NCBI GenBank assembly: GCA_016288205.1
Contig: JAEEYO010000025.1
Coordinates: forward strand, 62,001 to 126,000
Length of the DNA stretch: 64,000 nt
DNA from: Treponema sp.
GTDB lineage: Bacteria > Spirochaetota > Spirochaetia > Treponematales > Treponemataceae
Direction: 5' to 3'
The notes beneath the pieces were generated by a model. The model searched no databases and had not been told where the DNA came from. It saw only the letters and a program-made list of their open reading frames with translations. Positions 33,747-43,400 of the stretch are shown one piece after another. Position 1 is the first letter of the stretch. Each line of letters begins with the position of its first letter. Made by a program: the position numbers and the translations under genes.

Positions 33747-34538
33747 CTAGTCCACTATAAAAAGTGAAAGAACCTTAACTTTTCTTATTCCCAGACCCTT
33801 TATTTTTTCGGCACATCCCGCCACGGTGTTTCCTGTTGTTATAACATCGTCCACAATTACCGCGGTTCCGGGAATTTCACCGCATTTTCCCCTTGATTTT
33901 GCCCATTTCGCAAGCTCCCGGCCACATTTCGGCGAAATTCCGTACACGCTGTCCCTTGCCAAAAAGCGTCCACGGCGGTCCTTTTTCTTCTGCTGCTCCG
34001 AAGAGTGCCTTTCCAAAAGCCGCAGCACACTGTACCCGTAGGTTGACGAAATCAGAGTGCAAAGCTCATCCACCTGGTCCCATCCCTTGCTCCTGATTTT
34101 TCCCGGCCTTGGAGGTACAGGCACAATCACGCAGGACTCAGGATCCAGACCGGCAGATTCCAGTCCCTGGACCGCAGCCCGCGCAAAAAGAAGGGAGAGA
34201 GACCTCTCATTGGACATTTTCCAGTCAAAAAGCAGTTTCTTCCTCCATTGTCGGTATGAAAAAAGCGCGATTACACCGTCCGTACCGCCAAGGACACATT
34301 CCGTCCTGCAGGCCGTGCAAGTCCCTTTCTGCCCCAAAAGTATTTTACCGCAAATCCGGCACCGCTCAAAAGTCCTGAGTGGATCCGACAAAATCCTTTC
34401 CCCGGCGCATTTTCCGCAAAGAGGCATGTCATAGCAGTCTCCTCCGCAGCAGATACACTTTCTCTCGGCAAAAGCGAATGAGAGCAAGGTCCTGAGCCAT
34501 CTCCTGACTCCCCCTGTTCTTGCAGATTTTTCTTTCAT
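33747..34538 (-). CDS. comF: ComF-family phosphoribosyltransferase-like protein
   Basis: 263 residues from ATG 34538; a TTG 13 codons upstream is possible and neither has a clear ribosome-binding site. The N-terminus has paired zinc-finger cysteines (CICCGGDC, LCGKC, CRICGK, CTAC). The C-terminal part has the PRTase fold with a VIVDDVITTGNT phosphoribosyl-diphosphate loop. ComF proteins help process single-stranded DNA during natural transformation; whether this organism is competent is unknown. It is the last gene of the tamB-bamA-ompH-mutS-comF group. Confidence 0.85.
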   Translation of the reverse strand: MKEKSARTGGVRRWLRTLLSFAFAERKCICCGGDCYDMPLCGKCAGERILSDPLRTFERCRICGKILLGQKGTCTACRTECVLGGTDGVIALFSYRQWRKKLLFDWKMSNERSLSLLFARAAVQGLESAGLDPESCVIVPVPPRPGKIRSKGWDQVDELCTLISSTYGYSVLRLLERHSSEQQKKKDRRGRFLARDSVYGISPKCGRELAKWAKSRGKCGEIPGTAVIVDDVITTGNTVAGCAEKIKGLGIRKVKVLSLFIVD

Positions 34539-34628
34539 ATAAATATATGGTCCGCAAACCTTCGCCACGGTAATCAAATCTGCAAAAAAAATCTAAAAAA
34601 ATCACCTCGGATAGATATTTTGGAGATT

Positions 34629-37250
34629 TCACCTACCCGAAAGCGTTTTTTTCCAGCGTGCCACAGCCTTCAAAGCCTGCATCGGAGTCGTGTTGTCCAA
34701 ATCCACCGAAAGAATCTCGTCAAGAATCATCTCCTCGTCGGAAAAGAGGGCTCCGGTCCATGAGTCGCTTTTTTTGGCAGACTCCTCATTTTTCTTCTTG
34801 CACTCCTCAGCCGGCGGGAAATTCGGCGCGGATTCCGGCAGATTTTTTGACGACGCATCCGACTGAATCTTCTCAAGCAGAACTTTCGCACGGTCAATCA
34901 CCGGGGATGGAACTCCGGCAAGAGACGCAACATGGATTCCGTAGCTGTTTTGAGCCGCACCCGCAATCACCTTCCTGAGGAAATGAACCGAATCCCCCTC
35001 TTCCGAAACAGCCATGCAGAGTTTTTTCAACATGGGATGCTCCATGCGTGTAAGCTCATGGTAGTGCGTGGCAAAAAGGGTCTTGCACTTTATCCTTTCA
35101 AGCAGATACTCGCTCACGGCCCAGGCTATGGAAAGTCCGTCCTCAGTGCTGGTACCGCGTCCAACCTCGTCCATAATCACAAGGGAACGCTCCGTCGCCG
35201 AACGAAGGATTCTTGCAGTCTCGCTCATCTCCACAAGGAAGGTTGACTCACCTCGCGCAAGATTGTCCGAAGCACCCACACGGCAGAAAATCCTGTCAAC
35301 TATGCCAAGCCTCGCCGAGTCCGCGGGGATAAAACTTCCGGTCTGCGCAAGAAGAGAAATCAGCGCGTTCTGCCTAAGGAAAGTACTTTTACCTGCCATG
35401 TTTGGGCCTGTAATCAGAGCAAAAAATCCGCCGCCGTCGTTTGCCATAAGAGAAAGTGAATTCGGAACAAATTCGCCTGTGGGAAGATGCATTTCCACTA
35501 CCGGATGCCGTCCGTTTGAGACCTCGAACTCTGTTCCCTCCGTCATCTCCGGGCGAACCCAGCTGTGGATTACGGCGGCCTGGGCAAGGGATGAGGCAAC
35601 ATCGGTATACGCGACTTCCTGTGCGGTCTGCATAAGATAGGGAACAAATTCCTTAAGCCTGCCCCTCACTTCCAAAAAGAGATCCCGCTCAAGCTCCAGT
35701 ATTTTCGCCCCCGACTCGTTTAGGCTCTGCTCCAGCTCCTGAAGACGCGCGGTGGTAAATCTGTCGGCGTTCACAAGAGCCTTTCTAAGGATAAAATGCT
35801 CCGGGACCTTGCTGACTTTGCCCCTGGAAACCTCAATATAATAGCCCATGTTGCCGTTATTCTTGATTTTCAGCCCCTGGATTCCTGTCGCCACCTTTTC
35901 TTCCTCAAGATATTCGTCCAGAATGCTGTTGAAATTCTTCTGAACGTCCCGCCAGTGATCCAGTTCCTCCGACCAAAGAGGCTTTATGATTCCTCCGTCG
36001 GTAAGCGAAGTGGAAGGATCGTCAAGAATGGAGTCCCCGATCAGCTTGATGATTGATTCAGCGACATCGGATGGCAGCACGGCAAAATCCATGCCGGAAA
36101 GAACCTCGCGTGTTTTAAGCCACAAAATAAGGGATGACCTGAGTGCCTGTAAGTCCTTCGCATGAGCCTTGTCCATAGCGATTCTGCCGGAAAGACGCTC
36201 AATGTCAAGTATGCCGTCCAGCATGTCCCGGACTTTTCTGAGCAGGGAGCGGTCATCAACAAAGGTCTGCACATGATTTTGCCTTGAGACGATTTTACCC
36301 ATGTCCGTAAGCGGAAACATAAGCCACTCGCGGATAAGGCGGCTGCCCATCGCTGTCCTCGTGTGATTCACGGTCTCAAGCAGACTGAACTGAGTGCTTC
36401 CGTCGCGCAGATTGTACAATATCTCAAGATTTTTTCTGGACGACTCATCAATCATAAGATATTCGGCATCGTGGTAGACGGTAATTGATTTTACATGCGG
36501 CGAAGGTGCGTTCGTCGTCTTTTCCAGATAATCCAGGAGGAATCCTGCCGGAGGCACTTCGGTAGAATCCTCGGAAAGCGAGAATGAGTTGAGGTTCGCC
36601 GTCTTGAATTGCTTGATAAGCTTGCCGTAGCCCATCTCCGCATTGAAGTTCCAGTCAGGATACCACGAGACGGTCATGTTCGGATGCGTGGAAATCAGGT
36701 CGGAGATTACGGGTCTGTCCTTGAGACTCTGGGGCAAAATCATTTCCTTAGGTCCGCATCTGCCCACCTCTTTCGGAAGAAGCTCGTCAAGCTCATTCGC
36801 CGGGAAACTCGTAGCCTTGAATTCACCGGTCGTAACGTCAATGAACGCGAATCCGCATTTTCCGTGGCTCACAAATGCCGACGCAAGAAAGCTGCTTGCA
36901 CCGCCGTCAAGATACTCACTCTCAAGTGCCGTACCCGGTGTGATTACCTCGACGATCTTACGCTCCGTAAGCCCCTTTCCCTTGGCAACCTCGCCAATCT
37001 GCTCCGCGATCGCAATCTTTTTACCGAGCCGCAAAAGCCGCGCGATGTAGATTTTTGAAGAATGATACGGAACCCCGCACATCTTTCTGTCCACGCGGTG
37101 AGTCAATGTAAGATTCAGAAGCCGTGACACCTCCTCGGCATCACGGTCAAACATTTCATAGAAATCGCCCAGTCTGAAGAAGAGCACGTCATCAGGATAT
37201 TTGTCCTTTAGGCTCTGGTACTGGGCAAAAAGAGGAGTATCGTCTGTCAT
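34629..37250 (-). CDS. mutS: DNA mismatch repair protein MutS
   Basis: 873 residues, standard length. Recognises mismatches as a dimer. The mismatch-contacting FYE motif is at residues 30-32 (GDFYEMF). Walker A is GPNMAGKST near residue 620, followed by the Walker B region VIMDEVGRGTSTEDG and FATHYHELT. The C-terminus carries a charged linker and a short tetramerisation-like tail. It follows ompH closely in a cell-envelope operon. Confidence 0.97.
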   Translation of the reverse strand: MTDDTPLFAQYQSLKDKYPDDVLFFRLGDFYEMFDRDAEEVSRLLNLTLTHRVDRKMCGVPYHSSKIYIARLLRLGKKIAIAEQIGEVAKGKGLTERKIVEVITPGTALESEYLDGGASSFLASAFVSHGKCGFAFIDVTTGEFKATSFPANELDELLPKEVGRCGPKEMILPQSLKDRPVISDLISTHPNMTVSWYPDWNFNAEMGYGKLIKQFKTANLNSFSLSEDSTEVPPAGFLLDYLEKTTNAPSPHVKSITVYHDAEYLMIDESSRKNLEILYNLRDGSTQFSLLETVNHTRTAMGSRLIREWLMFPLTDMGKIVSRQNHVQTFVDDRSLLRKVRDMLDGILDIERLSGRIAMDKAHAKDLQALRSSLILWLKTREVLSGMDFAVLPSDVAESIIKLIGDSILDDPSTSLTDGGIIKPLWSEELDHWRDVQKNFNSILDEYLEEEKVATGIQGLKIKNNGNMGYYIEVSRGKVSKVPEHFILRKALVNADRFTTARLQELEQSLNESGAKILELERDLFLEVRGRLKEFVPYLMQTAQEVAYTDVASSLAQAAVIHSWVRPEMTEGTEFEVSNGRHPVVEMHLPTGEFVPNSLSLMANDGGGFFALITGPNMAGKSTFLRQNALISLLAQTGSFIPADSARLGIVDRIFCRVGASDNLARGESTFLVEMSETARILRSATERSLVIMDEVGRGTSTEDGLSIAWAVSEYLLERIKCKTLFATHYHELTRMEHPMLKKLCMAVSEEGDSVHFLRKVIAGAAQNSYGIHVASLAGVPSPVIDRAKVLLEKIQSDASSKNLPESAPNFPPAEECKKKNEESAKKSDSWTGALFSDEEMILDEILSVDLDNTTPMQALKAVARWKKTLSGR

Positions 37251-37266
37251 TTCAACTTACAGTCTG

Positions 37267-37803
37267 TCAGAACCTGAGTCCAAGCTCATAAATGACGGCG
37301 TTTGTCAGGTCCACGGAAGGACTGTACCACAGAACCGCATTTGCCTGCTGCAAGCTGAGCACCATGCTGTAGCCTTCCCTTTCCGCAACGGACTGTATAA
37401 TAGAATAAAGCCTCTTGTAAAACGCATCGTTGTTCTGGAGCTCTTTTTTCAGAGTCTGCAGCTCATCATTCTTGGCGGCCGTGTATTCCGTAAGATAATT
37501 TGTCTTTTCGGTAATCTTGGCCTGAGTTGCCCTCGCATTCTCCCTGTCTCCCTTGCGCTCATATTCAAGCTTGCGGGTCTGGAGAGTCTGGAGTTCCTTT
37601 GTAACGGAATCAATCTCATTCTGGAATTCTGTCCTTTTACGCTCATAATTGCGTACGGGTGCCGAATTCTTGTAGAATGCCTGATAGACCCTGGCAGTAT
37701 CAACGACTGCGAATTTCGTAATCTGCTGGGCGAACAACGGAGTAGAAAGGCCGAGCACGGTCAGAACTCCGAGGATGATAAATCTTTTAATCTTAAGTTT
37801 CAT
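37267..37803 (-). CDS. OmpH/Skp-family periplasmic chaperone
   Basis: 178 residues from ATG 37803, with AGGAGAAATGCT upstream. The signal peptide ends at STPLFA-QQ. The mature part begins with ITKFAVVDTARVYQAF, the usual Skp start, followed by a long coiled coil (NYERKRTEFQNEIDSVTKEL to KKELQNN) and a beta return at AEREGYSMVLSLQQANAVLW. Skp-like proteins escort unfolded outer-membrane proteins to BamA, whose gene lies immediately upstream. Confidence 0.9.
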   Translation of the reverse strand: MKLKIKRFIILGVLTVLGLSTPLFAQQITKFAVVDTARVYQAFYKNSAPVRNYERKRTEFQNEIDSVTKELQTLQTRKLEYERKGDRENARATQAKITEKTNYLTEYTAAKNDELQTLKKELQNNDAFYKRLYSIIQSVAEREGYSMVLSLQQANAVLWYSPSVDLTNAVIYELGLRF

Positions 37804-37852
37804 AGCATTTCTCCTTGCCATTGTTTTTGTTAGTGTCCCGGATAGCGAAACA

Positions 37853-40342
37853 CTAGCGGTTTGTTATATTGAATGAAAGCACAAAGTGCCAACTCTTAAG
37901 CCATGATGTCGGATTTCCATAAGCATCCGTGCTTCTCAGTCCGTCGTCGGTAAACTTGAAATTGTTCACCAAAAGAAGTCTGAGCGGGAACTGCTGCAAA
38001 CAGAAACGTGCGCTCGGTCCATAGCTGAAGTACCAGTCATCGGGATTAGCAAAATCCGTGAAAAGCTGCTCCGGCTTGTCCTTGATGAGAGAAGCGTCGA
38101 AGAACAGGTCAACGGCAAGCAGACCAGGAAGAACCGGCATACGAAGCTCAAGCGTATTGTTCCAGAGAGCCCTTCCGCGTCCCCTGTCGTAATTGTAGAT
38201 TGTCCATCCCCTTCCGTTGAACATACCGTCAATATAAAGCTGGCTTGACTGCTTGATGGTTGTGTTGGGAAGCGGGAACTGCATTGAAAGTCCTGAATAT
38301 GCCATAAGGATCAGCTTGAGACCCCAGTTTTCGGTGAACTTATGGTCAAAGAGAGTGAAGTACAGCTCTGCCTTGGTGTCGGTTTTGAGGAAGAATTCGT
38401 TCTCTCCCCATTCTTTTGCGAAAGGCAAAAATCCCTTGGGAAGAAGTCCATACCATGAAAGTCTCTGGCTGAAGAACCATCCCGATGAGGGGTCGTAATT
38501 CACGTTGCGTCCGTCGGCGGAGAAGGTTCCGTAGAGAGAGTTCCTCGGCTCCCAGTTTCCGCTATAGTCGCTGACCGTTGAGTCATAGGGAACATACAGG
38601 GATGAGTCGTAGATATTGTCTATGATGGAACCGGAGATTCCACCTGACAGAGTGAGGATTGCAAAATCCGGAGTCCAGCGGCGGCCGAGAGATGCGGAAA
38701 GATTGAACTCATGCTGCTCATACTGCATGTAATATCCGGAATCAGATACGGTACCGTCCGGCTCAATGTGCATACGCGGCGTGGTCTCGGTGGAGTGTCC
38801 GTAAGTAAACGAGAGATTGTTGCTGATCGGGAGTCCGAAAAGCCAGTTCTGTCCATAACCGACAGAAACGGACTGCTCATCGGTGGAAAGCTTCACGGAT
38901 GCCGAAAGGGATTTTCCCTCTCCGAAAAGGTTCGAGTCCTTGAGGGTCGCGAAGACGGAAACAGGGAACTGATCAGGATCGGAAACACCGCTGAATGTAA
39001 GTCCGAAATCAAGGACGGTAGTGCTCTGCTCAGTAACATCAACCACAACGTCAACGAGATTTGACTCGGAGCCCTGAGAGATCTCTGGATAAATCTGTGA
39101 GAAGAACTGCGTGTTGTAAAGGTTCCTGAGTCCTGTGGTTATCTTTGTGTTGGAGAAGATGTCGCCGCTCTCAATTGGAATCTCGCGCCTGATCACCTCC
39201 TCCTTGGTCTTTGTGTTTCCCTTGATAATCAGGTTCTCAATGTGGCTGCGGTCATTTTCCTGTATGGCGATTATGTAGCCTATGGTCTTCATCTCGGTGT
39301 CCTTCACAATCTGTGCCTGGAACTGATTTGAAGTATAGCCGTTCTCATAATACTTGTTCTGAACCGCCATCACGCTTTCCTGGAATTTCGTCTCGTTATA
39401 AGTGTCGCCGACTTTCTGCCTTACCAGCGACTGAAGGGATTCTGTGGAGAAAACCTTGTTGCCCTGGAACGTTATGCCGGAAAAAGTATAGACGGAGCCT
39501 TCCTGAATGTTGAATTTGATGAGAAGCTCCTGACGGTTCTTTTCCTCGTTGTACTCAGAGTCCACGGTGTAGTTGAGAACCTTCGCGTCCACATATCCGC
39601 GGTCTGTATAATAGGAAGTAATTGTCTTGACATCCTGCTCAAGCTGGGACTCCTTGAACGTACCCTTCTGGAAAAGTCCGATTTCCTTGAGTGAAAGCTT
39701 GCCCTTGAGAGTATTCGCGCTGACGGATGAATTTCCAGTAAAAGAGATTTCCTTAACGACGGTCTGCTGTCCCTCATCAATCATAAAGGTAATCATAAAA
39801 CCGTCTTTGAGCTCGTCCACAGATGAGCTTACCTTGATGTCGGTATATCCCTTGTCGATGTACAGGTCACGGATAGCGCGCTCGTCCATGTATCTTGTAC
39901 CGTCGTTGTAGATTCCCTTCTCCTTGCTGGAGACGGCATCCTTCAAATCCGCAAGCCTAACCTGCCGGTATCCCGTGAATTTAATCCTGACGATTACGGG
40001 GCTCTCAACAACAACAAGAGTGATGTCTATGGTATTGCATGTCTCCTGAGTTCCATCGCCCGGTGTTACGCGGATGTCCGTTATGTCCTGAAAATAATCC
40101 AGGCTGTAGGTTCTGTTGTATATATCCTCTATGACGGCATCGGAAAATCTCTTTCCGACATATCCCGCCGTGATTCCCTCAAGATCGGATGCCTTAACAT
40201 TCTGCAGCCCCTCAAAAGAGACAGACCTAATCACCTTGTCATAATACCAGCCGTCAGATGACTGGGAAAATACGGGAAGGGAAATCAGGGCCGCAAAAAA
40301 AACAGCCGAAATCAACAATAGTACACCGTGCTTGTTACGCAT
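37853..40342 (-). CDS. bamA: Outer-membrane protein assembly factor BamA
   Basis: 829 residues from ATG 40342 (AGAGGA eight bases upstream); a GTG two codons earlier is less likely. The signal peptide ends at SLPVFS-QSS. Five POTRA-type repeats follow (VIRSVSFEGLQNVKASDLEG, VIVRIKFTGYRQVRLADLKD, VVKEISFTGNSSVSANTLKG, TFSGITFQGNKVFSTESLQS, HIENLIIKGNTKTKEEVIRR) and then the Omp85 barrel. The chain ends FVLSFNITNR rather than with a terminal aromatic residue. It inserts barrel proteins into the outer membrane and lies between tamB and ompH, a functional group. Confidence 0.95.
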   Translation of the reverse strand: MRNKHGVLLLISAVFFAALISLPVFSQSSDGWYYDKVIRSVSFEGLQNVKASDLEGITAGYVGKRFSDAVIEDIYNRTYSLDYFQDITDIRVTPGDGTQETCNTIDITLVVVESPVIVRIKFTGYRQVRLADLKDAVSSKEKGIYNDGTRYMDERAIRDLYIDKGYTDIKVSSSVDELKDGFMITFMIDEGQQTVVKEISFTGNSSVSANTLKGKLSLKEIGLFQKGTFKESQLEQDVKTITSYYTDRGYVDAKVLNYTVDSEYNEEKNRQELLIKFNIQEGSVYTFSGITFQGNKVFSTESLQSLVRQKVGDTYNETKFQESVMAVQNKYYENGYTSNQFQAQIVKDTEMKTIGYIIAIQENDRSHIENLIIKGNTKTKEEVIRREIPIESGDIFSNTKITTGLRNLYNTQFFSQIYPEISQGSESNLVDVVVDVTEQSTTVLDFGLTFSGVSDPDQFPVSVFATLKDSNLFGEGKSLSASVKLSTDEQSVSVGYGQNWLFGLPISNNLSFTYGHSTETTPRMHIEPDGTVSDSGYYMQYEQHEFNLSASLGRRWTPDFAILTLSGGISGSIIDNIYDSSLYVPYDSTVSDYSGNWEPRNSLYGTFSADGRNVNYDPSSGWFFSQRLSWYGLLPKGFLPFAKEWGENEFFLKTDTKAELYFTLFDHKFTENWGLKLILMAYSGLSMQFPLPNTTIKQSSQLYIDGMFNGRGWTIYNYDRGRGRALWNNTLELRMPVLPGLLAVDLFFDASLIKDKPEQLFTDFANPDDWYFSYGPSARFCLQQFPLRLLLVNNFKFTDDGLRSTDAYGNPTSWLKSWHFVLSFNITNR

Positions 40343-40409
40343 AAACACATTCCTCTTACTTTATAATATGAAGAAAACTGACCAAACTTAAAGTAAGGCT
40401 CTCTTTCTC

Positions 40410-43400
40410 CTAAAACGCGATTCTCCATGACAGCGTTATTGATGTATCCGGAACCAGGGAATTCTGTAGGTTCTGAAGGTCCGGAGCCATCTGCCATCGT
40501 ATATTGGCAAAGGGAGCGGCAAGTTCAAAACCGATTTCCGGCCTGAATACAAGACGTCCTGTAGAATCCTGCCCCTCGGAAACGGCATTCTGATCGTAGG
40601 TCCATTGAAGCATGGCGTCCACGTAGATGTCATTACCGAAGTATTTGCCTATATAAACAGTCGAATTGTCAAAATAGTTACCAATATTATTCGATTCTGT
40701 AGAAGCAGAACCAAGAATACCATTATTTATAGCATTTTGCAACAGGCTTGTTCTCAAAGAGAATATATCAAAATTACACAAATCACGCAATGCATTCTCG
40801 ATTTTTCTTACAAAAACTGTTTGGGCGAACCAGTCACCGGTTGCGACGACCATATTCGTGAGTGAAGAGGAGTCGCCGCTGAGGATTTGACCGAGCATCG
40901 CACGGATTTCCTCCTCCGATCTGGCCGGCAATGAGGTCAGCGTAGGATTGAAGGACGACATGTTCTGGGCCTGTGCGGTCAGGATGATTGTAACGCTGTT
41001 TCCGTATGAGTCACGCTCCCTTGTCTCAGCCCTCAGGGTAAGCTCAGGGTCAAATTTACGCTGGGACTCGTTCAGTATAATTTTTCCCTGCTTCAGATAG
41101 AAGTTGCGGCTTAAATAGAAGACTTCCCCGCCCCGCAAGACTACATCACCCTTCACCGACCACTGTGAGCTTGCGGTGTCCATGCTGATGTGGACCGATG
41201 AATCCGGAGCCACGAGACCTCTCAGGATGGGATTCACGACGAAATTCACTTTGTTGCCGACATTTACGTCCAAATCCACCGAGACAGGGAGGTTCTTTTG
41301 TTTGTCATCCGCTTTCTGAGCCGCGTCATCCTTTGAGGAAATAGTCGCGAGGTCGTTTATGCTGTCCAGAACGGTCGCCTGAGTGTCCTCGACAAAGACG
41401 TTTCCAAGCACGGCGATTCCCTGCTGTCCGTAGGATATGTCGAGTCTGGCCTGCACCTTTCCGACTACATTCAGGAAGCCCTTGTCCATCTCAAGCGGGA
41501 TGAAGTGCCCCTCGTCAGTACGCACGCTGATAGAGACATCCTCCAGACTGAGCCTGTCCATCACGATTCCCGCGCTGACGTTTATGTTGTTCTCCTTGAT
41601 TTTGCATACCGTCTCAGGAAGAGTAATAGTGCTGTTCTCCATGTTCAGCTCGAAATCGGAGGCCGTTATGTGGCTCGGTATGAATGCGGGCGAATTCACG
41701 TCCAGATTCTTTCCGGTGAGCTTTCCGTTTATGATCGGGTCGGAAACAAGTCCCGTGATGTCGGCATATCCGGTCACCTCACCGCCGAAGAGGTTCAACG
41801 TATCAGAATTGACCATGAAGGCAAAATCCGCGAGCCTCATGTAAAGGTCCGTCAAGTGGAAATCAAGCAAACTGTCCTTAACGCTTCCGTCAAGAACGAA
41901 ATGCAGGGGCTTCTCCTCCTCCACCATGAAATGCATGGCTCCGTCATCCAGTATGTATCCGCTCAGCCCAAGATAATCGTCGGACTCAACTATGATTATG
42001 CCGGGAGCGCGCATGGCTGTGAGGTGAACGGGAATCTTTTTCTTTATGAGGCTTCCTGTAAGCGGATCAGCGTCCAGATGCACCGTGATCTCATCGGGAA
42101 CGGCAAAAAGGGACAGCAGGTAATTCTTTTCCTCAGGATCGGGTGGCTCCTTCATGCTTTCCATGGAAATCTCTATGGGAGCGGAAAGCTTGACATCATC
42201 CTCGCCCATCCTGAAATCAGCGTCCAGTTTTCCAGAGAAAGTGGCCAGGTCAAGCTCGCCGTGCACGTCATCCACGTTGAAATCACGCCACACTGCGTTG
42301 AAGTTCGGAATCTCGATCTTTCCGTGAACGAAATCCGCCTGCCCCGAAACCAGCAAGGGATATCCCTGGAGCTGCATGGAAAGGGAGTCAAGGGAGACCG
42401 TCATAAAGAGATCCGCAAGGGTTCCTGTGGCGACTATGCTTCCTGAAAGAGTGTCGTCGCTGTGCTGCCTTGACAAAACGCGTCCGATCGGGAACTGGCT
42501 TATGTCCGCCTCTGCGTTAAAATAGAAACTGTTCATGATAGCGTCCGCACCGAGGGGCATACCGTCCGGATTCGTCACTTCGGCCGAGATAGCTATCTTT
42601 TCTCCGGTAACGTCATTCTCAACCCCTATGTCCACGTTCGCTATGTCAAACACACCTTCGTCGGTAAAGAGCCACTTCACGTATCCGTCACCGAGCAAGG
42701 TAGAGAGTGTGTCGGTGTATGAGATGGCGTCAAGGGTCACTCCGTCATCAATGAGCCGCCCGGAGAGAGCAAGCTTCGGACTTATGCCGAGTTTGTCAGT
42801 GAGTTCGGAAAGCTCAAGGTTGTCAACGTTGACACGCAGCCCCTCCATGTTCGAGTAGGAGAATCCCCCGCGAAGAGAGAGCGAGAGCATGAGGTCAAAT
42901 ATTGAGACAGGGAGCTCGGTGAACTGGAAGGTTCCGTTCATGGGATTGGTGAAATTCACGTTGCACTCAAGTCCGTAGTCTCCCGTCATGCTAAGCCACT
43001 GCCCTATGCTGAACACACCCGAAAGCGAGTACGGAATGTCGTTGAAGAAACAGTTTGTTCCGAATATTATCTGGTTCTCCTCAAGGAAGAGGTCCGCGGA
43101 AGCCGTCGCACGGAATGACTGCTTTCCATAAACAATCTCCAGCTGGGACACGTTCACGCTGCGGTTGGATCCGTCAAGCGAAAGGAGCATCATCTGACGG
43201 TCCTCCATGGTGTTAGCGACGATTATATAAGGACAGTTGAACGTGAAGGATTTCATGTCGGTCGAGAGGTAAATTTCCCCCGAGCTGATGAATGGGGCGA
43301 GTTTCGGAGCAATGGAGCTCATCTTAGCCTCCGTATCTCCACCAGCGACCGCACCCAAGGTCTTCACGACAGTGTCAAGATACATGCGGTTCACGTCCAC

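Noticed and set aside
41437-42446. Long antisense frames over tamB
   Set aside because: They are shadows of a strongly supported 1494-residue gene.
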